In this document: positions 34,640 through 34,749 of the stretch, piece by piece
How the letters are laid out: every line of letters begins with the position of its first letter
Position numbering within the stretch: the first letter of the stretch is position 1
NCBI GenBank assembly: GCA_949388605.1
Contig: CASKJV010000020.1
Span: 1 to 34,749 of the forward strand
Reading direction: 5' to 3'
Length of the DNA: 34,749 nucleotides
Source of the DNA: an uncultured Clostridia bacterium
GTDB lineage: Bacteria > Bacillota > Clostridia > TANB77 > CAG-508
Notes under the pieces: model-generated
What the model was told of the DNA's origin: nothing
Seen by the model: the letters and a program-made list of their open reading frames with translations, nothing else
The model's database searches: none
Position numbers and translations under genes: made by a program

Positions 34640-34749
34640 CTATTTTATAAATTTATTTTTCTTTTGTTTTCTTTTTACTACTATTATAACAATATTTGCT
34701 TGTATTACTAAGATTATTACTACTCCTGCCATCACTGGTAACATATCTC
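34640..34749 (-). CDS. C-terminal end of a surface/membrane protein (partial)
   Basis: Only the last 35 codons are in the window, ending at TAG 34640. They read D-M-L-P-V-M-A-G, then a hydrophobic helix of about 18 residues (VVIILVIQANIVIIVV), then the basic tail KRKQKKNKFIK. This is the usual membrane-spanning end of a Gram-positive exported protein. A strict LPxTG is not visible in the part seen. The remainder lies beyond the edge. The frame was chosen because the other two give no hydrophobic-plus-basic pattern. Confidence 0.6.
   Translation of the reverse strand, partial: DMLPVMAGVVIILVIQANIVIIVVKRKQKKNKFIK

Overview
The window looks like chromosome from a very A+T-rich, Gram-positive-type bacterium, most likely a gut-type member of the Clostridia or a related Firmicutes lineage. 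The evidence is strong GGAGG ribosome sites, frequent GTG/TTG starts, TTGACA/TATAAT-like promoters and the gene families present: a VanW/G5 envelope protein, a DUF975 membrane protein, a CBM25-like protein, a Tn916-type integrase and MucBP/SpaA-type surface repeats. TGA is used as a stop, so the code is standard. No species can be named from the sequence alone.

Layout: (1) Positions 1-6711, minus strand, hold one uninterrupted 2,237-codon reading frame that starts at 6711 and runs off the left edge. It encodes a giant secreted or surface protein built from three tandem copies of a roughly 700-residue module. (2) 6712-8680 is an intergenic stretch around one orphan gene (7391-8017) whose base use differs from its neighbours. 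(3) 8681-26044 is an integrated mobile element of about 17.4 kb. It is bounded by a 17-bp direct repeat whose right copy lies inside an initiator tRNA-Met gene, and it carries 23-bp direct repeats (tandem 11-bp arm-site-like motifs) just inside each end. It encodes a tyrosine integrase, an excisionase-like protein, a replisome-organizer protein and a helicase-loader ATPase, but no relaxase, capsid or conjugation gene. It therefore looks like a satellite or mobilizable element. A hairpin-rich, locally G+C-rich block at 17499-17714 is a candidate oriT or replication origin. (4) 26076-34749 is ordinary chromosome: a Nudix hydrolase, a basic small protein, an HtrA-like protease, a DUF975 membrane protein, a VanW/G5 protein, a CBM25-like protein, a small membrane protein, a short-chain reductase and the C-terminal anchor of another surface protein cut by the right edge.

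The most interesting part is the cargo of the element, a set of genes on the minus strand from 17480 down to 9385. Three of them (16546-15896, 14950-14312, 10814-10437) encode divergent DUF4160-like proteins that share an N-E...P-H-[VI]-H core. Each is followed at once by a different putative nuclease: a HEPN-like protein with R-x4-H (RDYAQH), a PD-(D/E)xK-like protein, and a second HEPN-like protein with RNCMFH. Mixed in are a MazG-like nucleotide pyrophosphohydrolase and a GIY-YIG/DUF2075 helicase fusion; on the far side of the replication genes lie a DUF6076-like zinc protein and a large YobI-like membrane ATPase. A decayed second copy of the 3' end of the 17480-16848 gene lies in the middle of the array and suggests that the modules were shuffled by duplication and recombination. 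I infer a defence or toxin-antitoxin island in which a DUF4160-like protein is a common partner for interchangeable RNase and DNase effectors. Function is inferred from motifs and order only.
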